In this document: positions 51,103 through 59,809 of the stretch, piece by piece | Layout: each line of letters starts with the position of its first letter | Numbering within the stretch: the stretch's first letter is position 1 | Assembly: GCA_036279015.1 (NCBI GenBank) | Contig: DASUJY010000048.1 | Span: 18,743-82,742 of the forward strand | Length of the DNA stretch: 64,000 nt | Direction of reading: 5' to 3' | DNA from: DATEOR01 sp036279015 | Lineage (GTDB): Bacteria; Actinomycetota; Thermoleophilia; Gaiellales; Gaiellaceae | Position numbers and translations under genes: made by a program | The notes under the pieces: generated by a model | What the model was told of the DNA's origin: nothing | What the model saw: the letters and a program-made list of their open reading frames with translations, nothing else | Databases searched by the model: none

Positions 51103-51112
51103 AGCGTATCCT
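51103..51112. promoter_or_regulatory. Overlapping divergent -10 elements
   Basis: AGCGTATCCT contains, on the minus strand, TACGCT (51108-51103) 8 bases from the MFS GTG at 51094, and on the plus strand TATCCT (51107-51112) 6 bases from the ATG at 51119. The elements share two bases, and the plus strand one supports the small gene as real. Confidence 0.5.
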
Positions 51113-51118
51113 CGGCTC

Positions 51119-51298
51119 ATGCTCTCACGCCTGAAGGCACTGTTCCGGCGAGCACCCGGCGACGAGGCGCGGCTGCGAGACGACGAGGAGGCGCGGCTAC
51201 GAGCTCAGCAGGAGCTCCGAGTGGCTCAGCTGCACAAGTCGGACGACCAGCGCGGGCTCGAAGGCGTCAGCGAGCGCCCGCCGCTTTTCCGCCCCTAG
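51119..51298 (+). CDS. Small charged helical protein
   Basis: 59 residues (MLSRLKALFRRAPGDEARLR to PPLFRP). Heptad-like Leu/Arg/Glu pattern from RLRDDEEARLRAQQELRVAQ suggests a helix or coiled coil. It starts at an ATG with a well-spaced TATCCT element 6 bases upstream. Unrecognised; possibly regulatory. It converges with guaA (3 bases). Confidence 0.55.
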   Translation: MLSRLKALFRRAPGDEARLRDDEEARLRAQQELRVAQLHKSDDQRGLEGVSERPPLFRP

Positions 51299-51301
51299 TC
51301 C

Positions 51302-52819
51302 TCACTCCCATTCGATCGTCGCCGGCGGCTTCGACGAGAGGTCCAGCGCGACCCTGTTCACGCCCGGGATCTCGTTGATGATCCGGCTCGAGATCGTCTC
51401 CAGGAGGTCGTAGGGGAGCCGTGCCCAGTCGGCGGTCATCGCATCCTCGGACGTGACCGCGCGGATGACGATCGGGTACGCATACGTTCGGCCGTCGCCC
51501 TGCACCCCCACCGAGCGGATCGCCGGCAGGACCGCGAAGCACTGCCAGAGCTCGCGATAGAGGCCCGCTCGGCGAACCTCCTCGAGCAGGATTGCGTCCG
51601 CGTCGCGGACGATCTCGAGACGCTCGTCGCTGACCTCGCCGATGATCCGGATGGCGAGGCCTGGGCCGGGAAACGGGTGTCGCCAGACCATCTCCTCCGG
51701 AAGTCCGAGCTCCTCGCCGACGCGGCGCACCTCGTCCTTGAAGAGCATCCGGAGGGGCTCGACGAGGTCGAGGTCCATCACGTCGGGAAGGCCGCCCACG
51801 TTGTGGTGAGACTTGATCGTCTCGGCCGCGCCCGCGTGGCCGCCGCCCGACTCGATCACGTCGGAGTAGAGCGTCCCCTGCACCAGCCACCGGATGTCGC
51901 CGAGCTTGCGCGCCTCATCCTCGAAGACACGGATGAACTCCTCGCCGATCCGCCTCCGCTTCTCCTCCGGGTCGGTGACGCCTGCGAGCCTCGCGAGGAA
52001 GCGCTCGGAGGCATCGACGTGCACGAGCGGGACATGGAAGTGGCGCTCGAACGTCTCGACGACCTGGACGGCCTCGTCCTTTCGGAGCAACCCGTGGTCG
52101 ACGAACACGCACGTGAGCTGGTCGCCGACCGCCTTGTGCACGAGGAGCGCCGCCACGGCGGAATCGACTCCGCCGGACAGGGCGCAGAGTACGCGGTCGC
52201 GGCCCACCTGCGCGCGGATCCTCGCGGTCTCCTCCTCGATCACCGCTGCAGCGGTCCAGGCGGGCGGCGCATCGGCCACGCGGTAGAGGAAGTTCTTGAG
52301 GACCTCGGTGCCGTACTGCGTGTGGACGACCTCCGGGTGGAACTGGACGCCGTAGAGCCCGTGGCCGTCGTCCTCGAAGGCCGCGATCGGGGTCGAGGCC
52401 GATCCGGCAACGACCCGTGCGCCGCTCGGCGGCGCGACGACCGAATCCCGGTGGCTCATCCAGCAGACCTGCTCCCTGGGCAGGCCGGCGAAGAGGGCGC
52501 CGTCCTCGGCGCTCAGCTCGGTGCGCCCGAACTCGGAGGCTCCCGTGGGCTCGACGCGCCCGCCGAGCTCCTGTGCCATGACCTGCATGCCGTAGCAGAT
52601 GCCGAGGACGGGGACGCCGAGCTCGAAGAGCGCGGGATCGACCGACGGCGCTCCCTCGGCATAGACCGACGACGGCCCGCCGGAGAGGATGAGCGCGAGC
52701 GGCCGCCGCGCGGCGAGCTGCGCCGCCGGCACGCGGTGCGAGACGAGCTCCGAGTAGACGCGGCACTCGCGCACGCGGCGCGCGATCAGCTGGGAGTACT
52801 GGCCGCCGAGATCGACCAC
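51302..52819 (-). CDS. guaA: GMP synthase (glutamine-hydrolysing)
   Basis: 505 residues from the GTG at 52819. Glutamine amidotransferase triad: Cys in GICYGMQVMAQELGG, then VQFHPEVVHTQYG; ATP-PPase P-loop CALSGGVDSAVAA; C-terminal dimerisation SSRIINEIPGVNRVALDL and the XMP-binding SKPPATIEWE. It converts XMP to GMP. The family N-terminus continues upstream in frame (ERPVLVVDLGGQY) with no ATG, GTG or TTG, so the true start may be a CTG at 52882 or another rare codon. It is followed by guaB3 upstream on the same strand, separated by dispersed element 3. Confidence 0.95.
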   Translation of the reverse strand: MVDLGGQYSQLIARRVRECRVYSELVSHRVPAAQLAARRPLALILSGGPSSVYAEGAPSVDPALFELGVPVLGICYGMQVMAQELGGRVEPTGASEFGRTELSAEDGALFAGLPREQVCWMSHRDSVVAPPSGARVVAGSASTPIAAFEDDGHGLYGVQFHPEVVHTQYGTEVLKNFLYRVADAPPAWTAAAVIEEETARIRAQVGRDRVLCALSGGVDSAVAALLVHKAVGDQLTCVFVDHGLLRKDEAVQVVETFERHFHVPLVHVDASERFLARLAGVTDPEEKRRRIGEEFIRVFEDEARKLGDIRWLVQGTLYSDVIESGGGHAGAAETIKSHHNVGGLPDVMDLDLVEPLRMLFKDEVRRVGEELGLPEEMVWRHPFPGPGLAIRIIGEVSDERLEIVRDADAILLEEVRRAGLYRELWQCFAVLPAIRSVGVQGDGRTYAYPIVIRAVTSEDAMTADWARLPYDLLETISSRIINEIPGVNRVALDLSSKPPATIEWE

Positions 52820-52933
52820 GAGGACCGGCCGCTCCTCGGCGGGCGGCTCGGGCAGCGGGACGACAACGGATTCGGCCGTCAGCCTCTGCCCCGATTCTCT
52901 CTCGACACGAAGCGCGCGCCACCCGCAATTCGC

Positions 52934-52980
52934 GGAGCGCTACGCTCGAAAGCGGGTGGTGGCACGGGGTGGCCCCGGAA
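52934..52980. repeat. Dispersed 45-bp GC-rich element, copy 3 (downstream of guaB3)
   Basis: The plus strand reads GGAGCGCTACGCTCGAAAGC, then GGGTGGTGGCACG and GGGGTGGCCCCGG. It begins 27 bases past the guaB3 stop and lies in the guaB3-guaA gap, so on the minus strand it is 5' of guaA. Alignment with the copies at 3610 and 42434 is close along the whole length. Confidence 0.75.
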
Positions 52981-53006
52981 GCGGCCCGACCCGGCGCCCC
53001 GCTTGC

Positions 53007-54164
53007 TCATCCCATCCCGATCCGCTGCGCCTGCTGGAGGGACTTCCCCTCGGTCTTGATCGAGGGGGCGAGCATGATCTCGGCGCGCTGGAAGTCGTGG
53101 ATGTTCTCGTGGCCGCACGTGGCCATCGAGGTCCGCAGCGCGCCCATCAGGTTGAGCGTGCCGTCGTTCTCGCGCGCCGGGCCGATGACGATCTCCTCGA
53201 GCGTCGCCACCTGCTTCACCTCGACCCGCGCTCCGCGCGGCAGCGTCGGGTGGAAGGTGGCCATGCCCCAGTGGAAGCCGTGCCCGGGCGCCTGATGGGC
53301 CCGCGCTAGCGGCGAGCCGATCATGACCGCGTCCGCGCCGCAGGCGATCGCCTTCGCGATATCGCCTCCTGTGCGCATGCCGCCGTCGGCGATCACATTC
53401 ACGTACTTGCCGGTCGCGAGCAGGTGCTCGGCGCGAGCGGCGGCCGCGTCGGAGATGGCCGTCGCCTGCGGCACTCCCACGCCGAGGACGCCGCGGGTGG
53501 TGCAAGCGGCACCCGGGCCGACGCCGACGAGCACGCCCTCGGCTCCCGTGCGCATCAGGTGCAGTGCCGTGTGGTATGAGGCGCAGCCACCGACGATCAC
53601 CGGGATCGGAACCTCCGCGATGAACTCCTTCAGGTTGAGCGCCGAGCCGTTCGACGAGACGTGCTCGGCAGACACGACGGTGCCCTGGACGACGAGCACG
53701 TCGAGACCGGCCTCGAGGGCGAGCTCGTAGTGCTCGCGGACGCGCTGCGGCGTCAGCGAGCCGGCGGCCAGCACACCGCCGGCCTTGATCTCCTCGATCC
53801 GGCGCGCGATCAGCTTGGGCTCGACCGGCCGCGCGTAGATCTCCTGCATCCCGGCAGTGGCCTCGGCCGGGCCGAACCCCGCGATCCGCTCGAGCTGCTC
53901 GTCCGCGTCGGCGTAGCGGGTGAAGATTCCCTCGAGGTTCAGGACTCCGAGACCGCCCATTCGCCCGAGTGCGATCGCCACCTCCGGGGAGACGACGCCG
54001 TCCATCGCCGAGGCGAGCAGCGGCAGCTCGAGCAGGTGATCGGCGAGCTTCCAGCCGATGTCGACGTCGTCCGGATCGCGCGTGCGGCGGCTCGGGACGA
54101 TGGCGATGTCGTCGAAGCCGTAGGCCTGCCGCGCCTTCTTTCCGAGCCCGATCTCGACGTCCAT
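53007..54164 (-). CDS. guaB3: GuaB3-family IMP dehydrogenase-related protein
   Basis: 385 residues, the length of GuaB3 rather than GuaB (about 490), because the CBS domains are missing. VEIGLGKKARQAYGFDDIAI at the start, ASAMDGVVSPEVAIAL, and the catalytic loop VGPGAACTTRGVLG with the active-site Cys, then VIADGGMRTGGDIAKAIACG. The function is IMP/GMP interconversion-related, or GMP reductase-like; the precise reaction is debated in the family. The ATG is 6 bases from TAGGAT (54176-54171), leaderless. Confidence 0.93.
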   Translation of the reverse strand: MDVEIGLGKKARQAYGFDDIAIVPSRRTRDPDDVDIGWKLADHLLELPLLASAMDGVVSPEVAIALGRMGGLGVLNLEGIFTRYADADEQLERIAGFGPAEATAGMQEIYARPVEPKLIARRIEEIKAGGVLAAGSLTPQRVREHYELALEAGLDVLVVQGTVVSAEHVSSNGSALNLKEFIAEVPIPVIVGGCASYHTALHLMRTGAEGVLVGVGPGAACTTRGVLGVGVPQATAISDAAAARAEHLLATGKYVNVIADGGMRTGGDIAKAIACGADAVMIGSPLARAHQAPGHGFHWGMATFHPTLPRGARVEVKQVATLEEIVIGPARENDGTLNLMGALRTSMATCGHENIHDFQRAEIMLAPSIKTEGKSLQQAQRIGMG

Positions 54165-54205
54165 CGAGTGATCCTACCAACCCGTCCCGACGACCCTCGC
54201 GGGGC

Positions 54206-55168
54206 TCAGGCGTCCTGTGGGAGCGCCTCCAGCACGTCGACGGCGACATGGGATCCGAGCCGCGCGGACTCGCGCGGGTCGAATCGTCCGGGCCCGGCTT
54301 CGAGGACGGAGGCGGCGCTCGCCGCGACGGCGCTCCGAAGCGCGTCGTCGAACGACCGCTCACCGACCCGGGCGGCGATGAAGCCCGCAAGCAGAGTGTC
54401 TCCCGCTCCCACGGTCGAGATGGGCTCGAGCCTCGGGCCACGCGCCCGCAGGCGAACTTCCTCGTCGCGCTCGGGCCGAAAGAGCGCGTAGCAGCCCGTC
54501 TCGAGGGTGATGATCACGTTGCGCGCGCCGAGCGCGGCGATCTCCTCGAGGCCCGAGGAGAGGTCCTCCTCGTCGACGAACTCATGCCCGACGAGGGCCT
54601 CCGCCTCGCGCAGGTTGGGAGCGACCAGGTACGGCTCTGCCTCGACGCCGAGCCTGAGCGCCTCGCCCTCGCAATCGAGCACGGTCAGGAGGCCGCGCCG
54701 GTTTCCCTCCCGGATGAGCTCGGCGTAGATCCCGGGCTCGACGTCGCGGGGCAGCGAGCCGGCGAACACGAGGTAGTCGGCCCCCTGGGCGAGATAGGCG
54801 AGCTTCTCGCGGAGGACGTCGAGCTCCTCCGCGGCCACCTCGGGGCCCCACTCGTTGATCTCGGTGTAGACATTCGAGGTCGGGTCCAGCACCGCCGTCG
54901 AGGTTCTCGACTCGCCCCGGATCCGGACGAAGTCGTTGAGAATCCCCTCGTTCGTCAGCTCCTCGACAAGGAGCGTCCCGGTGCGTCCACCGGCGAGCCC
55001 GGTGCAGACGACGGGTACACCGAGCCGCCGTGCGGCGCGCGCGACGTTGATCCCCTTGCCGCCCGCGCTCGCGAAACCGACGCTCGCCCGGTGGCGCTGG
55101 CCGATCAGGAAGTTCGGCACGAGCAGCGTGCGGTCGATCGCAGCGTTGAGTGTGACCGTGACGATCAT
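54206..55168 (-). CDS. PfkB-family sugar kinase, 1-phosphofructokinase type
   Basis: 320 residues: TVTLNAAIDRTL at the N-terminus, FASAGGKGINVARAARRLG, VFAGSLPRDVEPGIYAELI and the ATP/anion-hole segment STVGAGDTLLAGFIAA (catalytic Asp). Homologous to FruK/LacC, which phosphorylate fructose-1-P or tagatose-6-P; no PTS or fructose genes lie nearby, so the substrate is uncertain. Its start overlaps the D,D-carboxypeptidase stop by 1 base. Confidence 0.92.
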   Translation of the reverse strand: MIVTVTLNAAIDRTLLVPNFLIGQRHRASVGFASAGGKGINVARAARRLGVPVVCTGLAGGRTGTLLVEELTNEGILNDFVRIRGESRTSTAVLDPTSNVYTEINEWGPEVAAEELDVLREKLAYLAQGADYLVFAGSLPRDVEPGIYAELIREGNRRGLLTVLDCEGEALRLGVEAEPYLVAPNLREAEALVGHEFVDEEDLSSGLEEIAALGARNVIITLETGCYALFRPERDEEVRLRARGPRLEPISTVGAGDTLLAGFIAARVGERSFDDALRSAVAASAASVLEAGPGRFDPRESARLGSHVAVDVLEALPQDA

Positions 55169-56313
55169 CAGAAGGGCGAAAGGCTCGCGAGCATGTCACC
55201 AGCCTCGTCGAGAGCGTGCCCAGCGTACCAGCGCGCCCGAGTCGCGAAGGTCGGCTCCGAGACGCTCAGCGTCGAGACGAGGGAGCGCCGGGCGACGACA
55301 CGGTTCCCGTCGTACACGACGATCTCGCCGACGCGCTCGCCGCGCTCGACCGGCAGGTCGAGAGTGGCCGCCGAGACCACGCGCTCGACGAGCGGATGCC
55401 CCAGGGCGACGGTCTCTCTCGCCTTGCCGGCGGCGGCGAGCGGAACGCGCAGCTCGGAGAACGGCACGGCCGCGGTGGCGTAGACCTTCGTCGGCGAGAC
55501 CACCCTCACGCGGCCGTAGCGGCCGAATCCCCAGTCGAGGAGCCTCGAGAGATCCCGGTTTCGCCGCGCGCGCGTCGGGCCGCCGAGTATGACGGCGTAC
55601 ATCTCGACGCCATGGCGCTCGGCCGCCGCGATCTCGCTCCAGCCCGCGAGGTCGGTGTGACCGGTCTTGATCCCGATCGTGCCGGGATACGTCTTCAGCA
55701 GGTCGTTCCACGTGAAGAGGGTGCGTCCGCCGGCGATCGTGCCGCCGGTGCGCTGGACGATGCGCCGGAAGAGCGCGTGCTTCATGTCCTCACGCGCCAA
55801 CGTGTAGACGTCGCGCGCCGACGAGTAGTGGCCCGGCGTGTCGAGCCCGTCCGGGACGACGTAGTGCGTGTGCTCGAGCCCGAGCTCGCGCGCCCGGTCG
55901 TTCATCATGCGGACGAAGCGCGGGACGCTCCCTCCCACGTACGTCGCGAGTGCGTAGGCGGCGTCGTTCGCGCTCTGGATGAGGGCGGCCGCCAGGAGGT
56001 CGCGAACCGGCAGGCGCTCGCCGGCGGAGAGGTTGATCGTCGATTCGCCGACCGACGGAGCCGGCCCGGCGACGCGGACGACGTCGTTTCGCTTCGCGTC
56101 CTCGATCGTGAGGAGCGCCGTCATGAGCTTCGTGAGGCTCGCCATCGGCAGGCGCCGATCCGCATTCCGCTCGTAGAGCGTCTCCCCGGTCCGGCCGTCG
56201 ACGAGCAGGGCGGCGCGCGCATGAATCCGCGGGGGCAGTTCGGCGGCCGCTGCGACCTGCGCCGCCGCGAGCGCCGTGAGGAGCGCGCCGAGGAGCACGA
56301 AGCGCCGGAGCAC
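55168..56313 (-). CDS. D-alanyl-D-alanine carboxypeptidase (penicillin-binding protein, DacA-like)
   Basis: 381 residues. Signal peptide (MLRRFVLLGALLTALAAAQV); then the transpeptidase fold with ASLTK (Ser-x-x-Lys, about residue 58), SAN (about 115) and KTGHTDLAGW (KTG, about 214), and a PBP5-C-like beta domain. It trims pentapeptides in peptidoglycan. No C-terminal amphipathic anchor is obvious. The GTG start lies 7 bases from TACGCT (56326-56321), leaderless. First gene of a pair with the PfkB kinase. Confidence 0.93.
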   Translation of the reverse strand: MLRRFVLLGALLTALAAAQVAAAAELPPRIHARAALLVDGRTGETLYERNADRRLPMASLTKLMTALLTIEDAKRNDVVRVAGPAPSVGESTINLSAGERLPVRDLLAAALIQSANDAAYALATYVGGSVPRFVRMMNDRARELGLEHTHYVVPDGLDTPGHYSSARDVYTLAREDMKHALFRRIVQRTGGTIAGGRTLFTWNDLLKTYPGTIGIKTGHTDLAGWSEIAAAERHGVEMYAVILGGPTRARRNRDLSRLLDWGFGRYGRVRVVSPTKVYATAAVPFSELRVPLAAAGKARETVALGHPLVERVVSAATLDLPVERGERVGEIVVYDGNRVVARRSLVSTLSVSEPTFATRARWYAGHALDEAGDMLASLSPF

Positions 56314-56341
56314 GGGCTCCAGCGTATAAATTCACTGCGAG
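56314..56341. promoter_or_regulatory. Divergent leaderless promoters of dacA-like and 56342 genes
   Basis: Minus strand: TACGCT (56326-56321), 7 bases from the GTG at 56313. Plus strand: TATAAAT (56325-56331), 10 bases from the ATG at 56342. The two elements overlap. Confidence 0.55.
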
Positions 56342-56665
56342 ATGGGTCTCGTCGAACGGCGCAACTCACCCGCGCGGGTCCGGGGCCGCGAGCGCGGCTT
56401 CGAGGTCCAGCTCGGCGAGCTCGGCGGATTCGAGCTGCGGCCGACGCGACTCTTTCTCTGGCCCGGCCTCGATCGCGAAGGCCAGGCGCGGGTGGTCTCG
56501 CTTGGGCGCGCGCCCCGCAACCTGCTGCTGCCGCGCAAGGAGAGCGAATATCGTGCCGGCGCGCTGCGCGTCCGCTCGGTCGGCAACCCGCTCATGACGG
56601 TCGCCCTCGCAGCGGTTCAGACGGCGCGCGCCGTCAAGCGACGCGGATCTTCTGCCCGGGGCTGA
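56342..56665 (+). CDS. Basic protein of unknown function
   Basis: 107 residues, Arg-rich (MGLVERRNSPARVRGRERGF to AVKRRGSSARG), no recognised domain or signal. The middle, LLLPRKESEYRAGALRVRSV, has regular alternation of hydrophobic and basic residues. Coding is supported by its own promoter-like TATAAAT element, but it overlaps the LysM gene's 3' end by 32 bases and no homologue comes to mind. Confidence 0.5.
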   Translation: MGLVERRNSPARVRGRERGFEVQLGELGGFELRPTRLFLWPGLDREGQARVVSLGRAPRNLLLPRKESEYRAGALRVRSVGNPLMTVALAAVQTARAVKRRGSSARG

Positions 56666-56975
56666 GCGCGAGCGGGTCGATCCCGGGGTTGAGCGCGAGC
56701 AGATCGTCGACCGTCGTCTCGAACTTGTTCGCAATCGACTCGAGCGTGTCGCCCACCTTCACGTGGTAGACCTGCTTCTTCTTCTTTGTCGTCGAGGTCC
56801 CGGGAACGGTCTCGACGGAGACGCTCGTCGTCGGCTGGGCCGCCGTCGTGGTCGTGGCGGCCGAGCCGCCGCTCAGCCCTCGCTCGATCAGGACAACGAG
56901 GACCGTGGCGGCGAGGAAGAACGCCGCCGGCGCCGCGAGCCGGTAGATCCACGTGCGGTAGTTCGAATCTCTCAC
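56634..56975 (-). CDS. Membrane-anchored LysM-domain protein
   Basis: 113 residues. One N-terminal transmembrane helix (RLAAPAAFFLAATVLVVLI), a Thr-rich linker, and a LysM domain at the C-terminus (YHVKVGDTLESIANKFETTV, then LNPGIDPLALSPGQKIRV). It binds N-acetylglucosamine in peptidoglycan, and so is probably anchored in the cell membrane facing the wall. The GTG start overlaps the pyrF stop (GTGA), a coupled gene pair. Confidence 0.88.
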   Translation of the reverse strand: MRDSNYRTWIYRLAAPAAFFLAATVLVVLIERGLSGGSAATTTTAAQPTTSVSVETVPGTSTTKKKKQVYHVKVGDTLESIANKFETTVDDLLALNPGIDPLALSPGQKIRVA

Positions 56976-57901
56976 CAGCCGGACACCGTCCACACCTCTC
57001 CGCGCAGGCGTGCGGCTTCGGCCGCCGCGGCCTTGCGCCAGTCGGCGCCGGCGACGCGAAAGGCGTAGATGACGGCGCGCGAGACGGGCACGAGCGCGCT
57101 CGCAGGCCCGCTCGTGAAGGCGCGGGCGACGTCTGCGGGCGTCGCCCCCTGGGCGCCGATTCCCGGCAGGAGAAGCACGGCTTGCGGCATCAGCCGCCGC
57201 GCCTCGGCGACGGCGCGCGGATAGGTGGCGCCGACCACCGCGCCGACGCTCGAGAGGCCGCGCTCGCCGACGAGCCCCCCTCCCCACTCGTTCACGAGCT
57301 CGGCGACCTGCTGCCACACTCGCCGCCCGTCGGAGAGGGCGAGGTCCTGGATATCCGCGCTCCCCGCGTTGGACGTCTTCACGAGACAGAAGAGGCCCGC
57401 GCCGGATCGGCGGCAAGCTGCGAGGAACGGCTCCATCGAGTCGCTGCCGAGATACGGGTTGACCGTGAGCGCGTCGACGGGCAGGTGCCCGTCCTCGCCC
57501 GTCTCGAGATAGGCGTCCGCATAGGCCCGCGCGGTCGAGCCGATGTCTCCGCGCTTGGCGTCGGCGACGATCAGGAGCCCCGCGGCGCGGGCGTACTCGC
57601 AGACGTCCTCGTACGCCCGTAACCCGTCCGCGCCGAGCACCTCGAAGAACGCCAGCTGGAGCTTCACTCCGATGACGTACGGCGCAACCGCGTCGATCAG
57701 TCCCCGGCAGAAGCGAGCGCACGCGTCTGCAGCGGCTCCCCTGCTCAGATAGCTCTCGCCGCGCAGCTCGACCGGGAGGAGATCGACCCGCGGATCGAGG
57801 CCGACGAGCAGCTGGCTGCGCTTGCGGTCGACCGCATCCGCGAGCCTGTCGGGGAACGTCGAAGCCGTAGCGCCGACCCCGGCCTCGAGGTTCTGAGCCA
57901 T
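56972..57901 (-). CDS. pyrF: Orotidine 5'-phosphate decarboxylase (type 2)
   Basis: 309 residues, the length of the type 2 family of actinobacteria and proteobacteria. Catalytic tetrad region LIVADAKRGDIGSTARAYAD, FFEVLGADGL, and PYLGSDSMEPFL and LLPGIGAQGATPADVA. It decarboxylates OMP to UMP. The ATG is 6 bases from TAAGCT (57913-57908), leaderless. It leads a two-gene unit with the LysM protein. Confidence 0.95.
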   Translation of the reverse strand: MAQNLEAGVGATASTFPDRLADAVDRKRSQLLVGLDPRVDLLPVELRGESYLSRGAAADACARFCRGLIDAVAPYVIGVKLQLAFFEVLGADGLRAYEDVCEYARAAGLLIVADAKRGDIGSTARAYADAYLETGEDGHLPVDALTVNPYLGSDSMEPFLAACRRSGAGLFCLVKTSNAGSADIQDLALSDGRRVWQQVAELVNEWGGGLVGERGLSSVGAVVGATYPRAVAEARRLMPQAVLLLPGIGAQGATPADVARAFTSGPASALVPVSRAVIYAFRVAGADWRKAAAAEAARLRGEVWTVSGW

Positions 57902-57945
57902 GGTCTGAGCTTACTAGCGTTCTCAGCCGACGCTATGCGAGTCAG

Positions 57946-58131
57946 TTAGTGGTTCGGCGGCGGGGTATGGGGCGAGTCGGGCGCGTCGATGCCGCGCGGA
58001 TCGGGGGGCGAATCCGGCCGTTCGAGCGTGCCTTCCTCGTCCTCCTCGTCCGCCGGGGGGCCGCCGGGGATCCCCGGGTCCTGGGGCAGATCCTCATCGG
58101 GCGTCTCCGGCTGCGACGGGCGTTCGTTCAT
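57946..58131 (-). CDS. Small proline- and acid-rich protein
   Basis: 61 residues from the ATG at 58131 (a start at 58143 is possible). Almost only Pro, Asp, Glu, Gly and Ser (TPDEDLPQDPGIPGGPPADE), so probably disordered. It overlaps the 3' end of the exonuclease gene. Coding is not certain, but composition bias of this type is common among actinobacterial small proteins. Confidence 0.45.
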   Translation of the reverse strand: MNERPSQPETPDEDLPQDPGIPGGPPADEEDEEGTLERPDSPPDPRGIDAPDSPHTPPPNH

Positions 58132-59794
58132 GTTCCCGGGCATACCCCGACTCGAGCTCGGCCAAGCGCACGACCTCGAGCTCGGGCGGCGGACGGCGGA
58201 GGAAGGAGCCGACGAGGAGAAGCTCGTCGGCCGCCTCGGGTGCGAGCGACGGGAGGGCGGTCCGCGCCTCGACGAGCCCGGCCTCGAGCTCGATGCGGGC
58301 GCCGGGCCCGCGCGGCAGCGTGCGGACCGCCGCCACGCGCCCGCCGCTGACGAAGAACGCCCGTCGAAACCCGTCGTCGACAGCGGGTGCGATCAGGCAG
58401 AGCCGCGCGGCGCGCAGGCGCTCGAGCTCGGCGAGGTCGGCGACGACCTGCTCGAGGGCGGCGATTCGGTCGCGGAGACGGGCGGCATCCTCATAGCGAA
58501 GCGACCCGGCCAGGTCGGCGAGCTTGGCCCGCAGTCGCGGAAGGGGGCCGCCGTCCGGGAGCAGCTCGAGTTCGTCCTCGCTGGCGCCCTGGAGAGCCCG
58601 CGCCGCGAGCTCGGCGCGGCGCCTGCTCCGGATCGGGCCGAGCGAGGACGGGGTCGGCGTGACGACGATTCGATCGCCGCGCCTCGCGAGATAGAGATAG
58701 CGATCGGGGCGGACCGAGCGCGCGTTCGCCGGCGGTCGCTGCTCACGGATGAGGCGAAGCTCCTCGAGCGCCGCCTCGAGCTCGGAGCCGAGCACGCGCC
58801 ACTCGATGCGCTCGACCGCGGCCAGCGCAGCTTCGACGGCCGGACGCTGCCGCTCGCTGCGGAAGTACGAGCGGAGGCGCTCGCGCAAGTTGCGTGCCCT
58901 CCCGACGTAGAGGACTTGCCCGCCCTTGCCCACGAACGAGTAGACGCCCGGCCGCGGCGGGGCGCCGAAGGCGAGCCCCCGTTTGTCGTACACCCGCCGC
59001 ACGCGCGGCGCGCCGAGGCGCGCGAGATCGGCGACCGTCCTGGCGCGCCGCTCCTGCGCGAGGCCGATCAGGCGGAGGAGGATCTCCGCTGTCGCCTCGG
59101 CATCCGGAAGGGCCCGATGGCACGGGCGCACCGAGGTTCCGAAGAAGTGGGCGAGCGAGCCGAGGCTCGCACGCGCCACACGCCCAGCGAGGAGCCGGCG
59201 GGCGAGCCCGACCGTGTCGAGGACGGGCGCCGCCAGACGACGGCCTTCGATCGCCTCCACCTCCCGATCGAGGAAGCCGATGTCGAAACGTGCGTTGTGC
59301 GCGACGAGAACGGCCCCCGCGGAGAAGTCGAGAAACCGGCTCACGGCCTCGCGCGGCGACGGCGCTCGCGAGAGGTCACGGCTCTCGATCCCGGTCAAGG
59401 ACGTGACGACGGGCGGGAGGGGCACGCCCGGGTCGACCAGCGTCTGGAACGCGCCGACCCGCTCCAGGCCCTCGAGCCGCACCGCGCCGATCTCGCAAAT
59501 CGCCGCCCGACCCGGGCGGAGGCCCGTCGTCTCGAGGTCGACGACGACGTAGCTCGCGGCCTCGATCGGGAGGATCTCGGCCGGATCGTCAACGAGCCCG
59601 ACCGCGCCGCCGCGCCATGCGAGGCGCGCATCGCCCCCGACGACGTCGTCGAGCAGGCTCCGGGCGAGCCCGCCGGGGACGTGGGCGAGTGCGAAGAGCG
59701 CGCGGGCCGCCTCCTCCGCCCCGACGGGCCCACGCTCCTCGACGAGCTCGACGAGCCGGTCGGCTGCGTCGAAGGTAAGCTGTGTCGCGTCCAT
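58094..59794 (-). CDS. DEDD exonuclease / GIY-YIG (UvrC-like) fusion
   Basis: 566 residues from the ATG at 59794. A short N-terminal helix domain, then a DnaQ-type 3'-5' exonuclease (about 95-255) with YVVVDLETTGLRPGR (D-x-E), VAHNARFDIGFLD and HRALPDAEAT, then a GIY-YIG nuclease (about 290-380) with PGVYSFVGKGGQVLYVGRAR, and a UvrB-contact-like tail. Related to the mycobacterial DEDD proteins and to Cho, so probably a DNA-repair nuclease. The SOS box directly upstream predicts LexA control. A longer start at 59842 would run through that box. Confidence 0.9.
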   Translation of the reverse strand: MDATQLTFDAADRLVELVEERGPVGAEEAARALFALAHVPGGLARSLLDDVVGGDARLAWRGGAVGLVDDPAEILPIEAASYVVVDLETTGLRPGRAAICEIGAVRLEGLERVGAFQTLVDPGVPLPPVVTSLTGIESRDLSRAPSPREAVSRFLDFSAGAVLVAHNARFDIGFLDREVEAIEGRRLAAPVLDTVGLARRLLAGRVARASLGSLAHFFGTSVRPCHRALPDAEATAEILLRLIGLAQERRARTVADLARLGAPRVRRVYDKRGLAFGAPPRPGVYSFVGKGGQVLYVGRARNLRERLRSYFRSERQRPAVEAALAAVERIEWRVLGSELEAALEELRLIREQRPPANARSVRPDRYLYLARRGDRIVVTPTPSSLGPIRSRRRAELAARALQGASEDELELLPDGGPLPRLRAKLADLAGSLRYEDAARLRDRIAALEQVVADLAELERLRAARLCLIAPAVDDGFRRAFFVSGGRVAAVRTLPRGPGARIELEAGLVEARTALPSLAPEAADELLLVGSFLRRPPPELEVVRLAELESGYAREHERTPVAAGDAR

Positions 59795-59795
59795 A

Positions 59796-59809
59796 CGAAC
59801 ACATGTTCG
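59796..59809. promoter_or_regulatory. SOS box (LexA operator), CGAAC-ACAT-GTTCG
   Basis: A perfect CGAAC-N4-GTTCG, the consensus LexA operator of Gram-positive bacteria and actinobacteria. It begins one base upstream of the ATG of the exonuclease/GIY-YIG gene, so a bound repressor would cover the transcription start. The target gene is a DNA-repair-type nuclease, consistent with SOS regulation. Confidence 0.85.
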
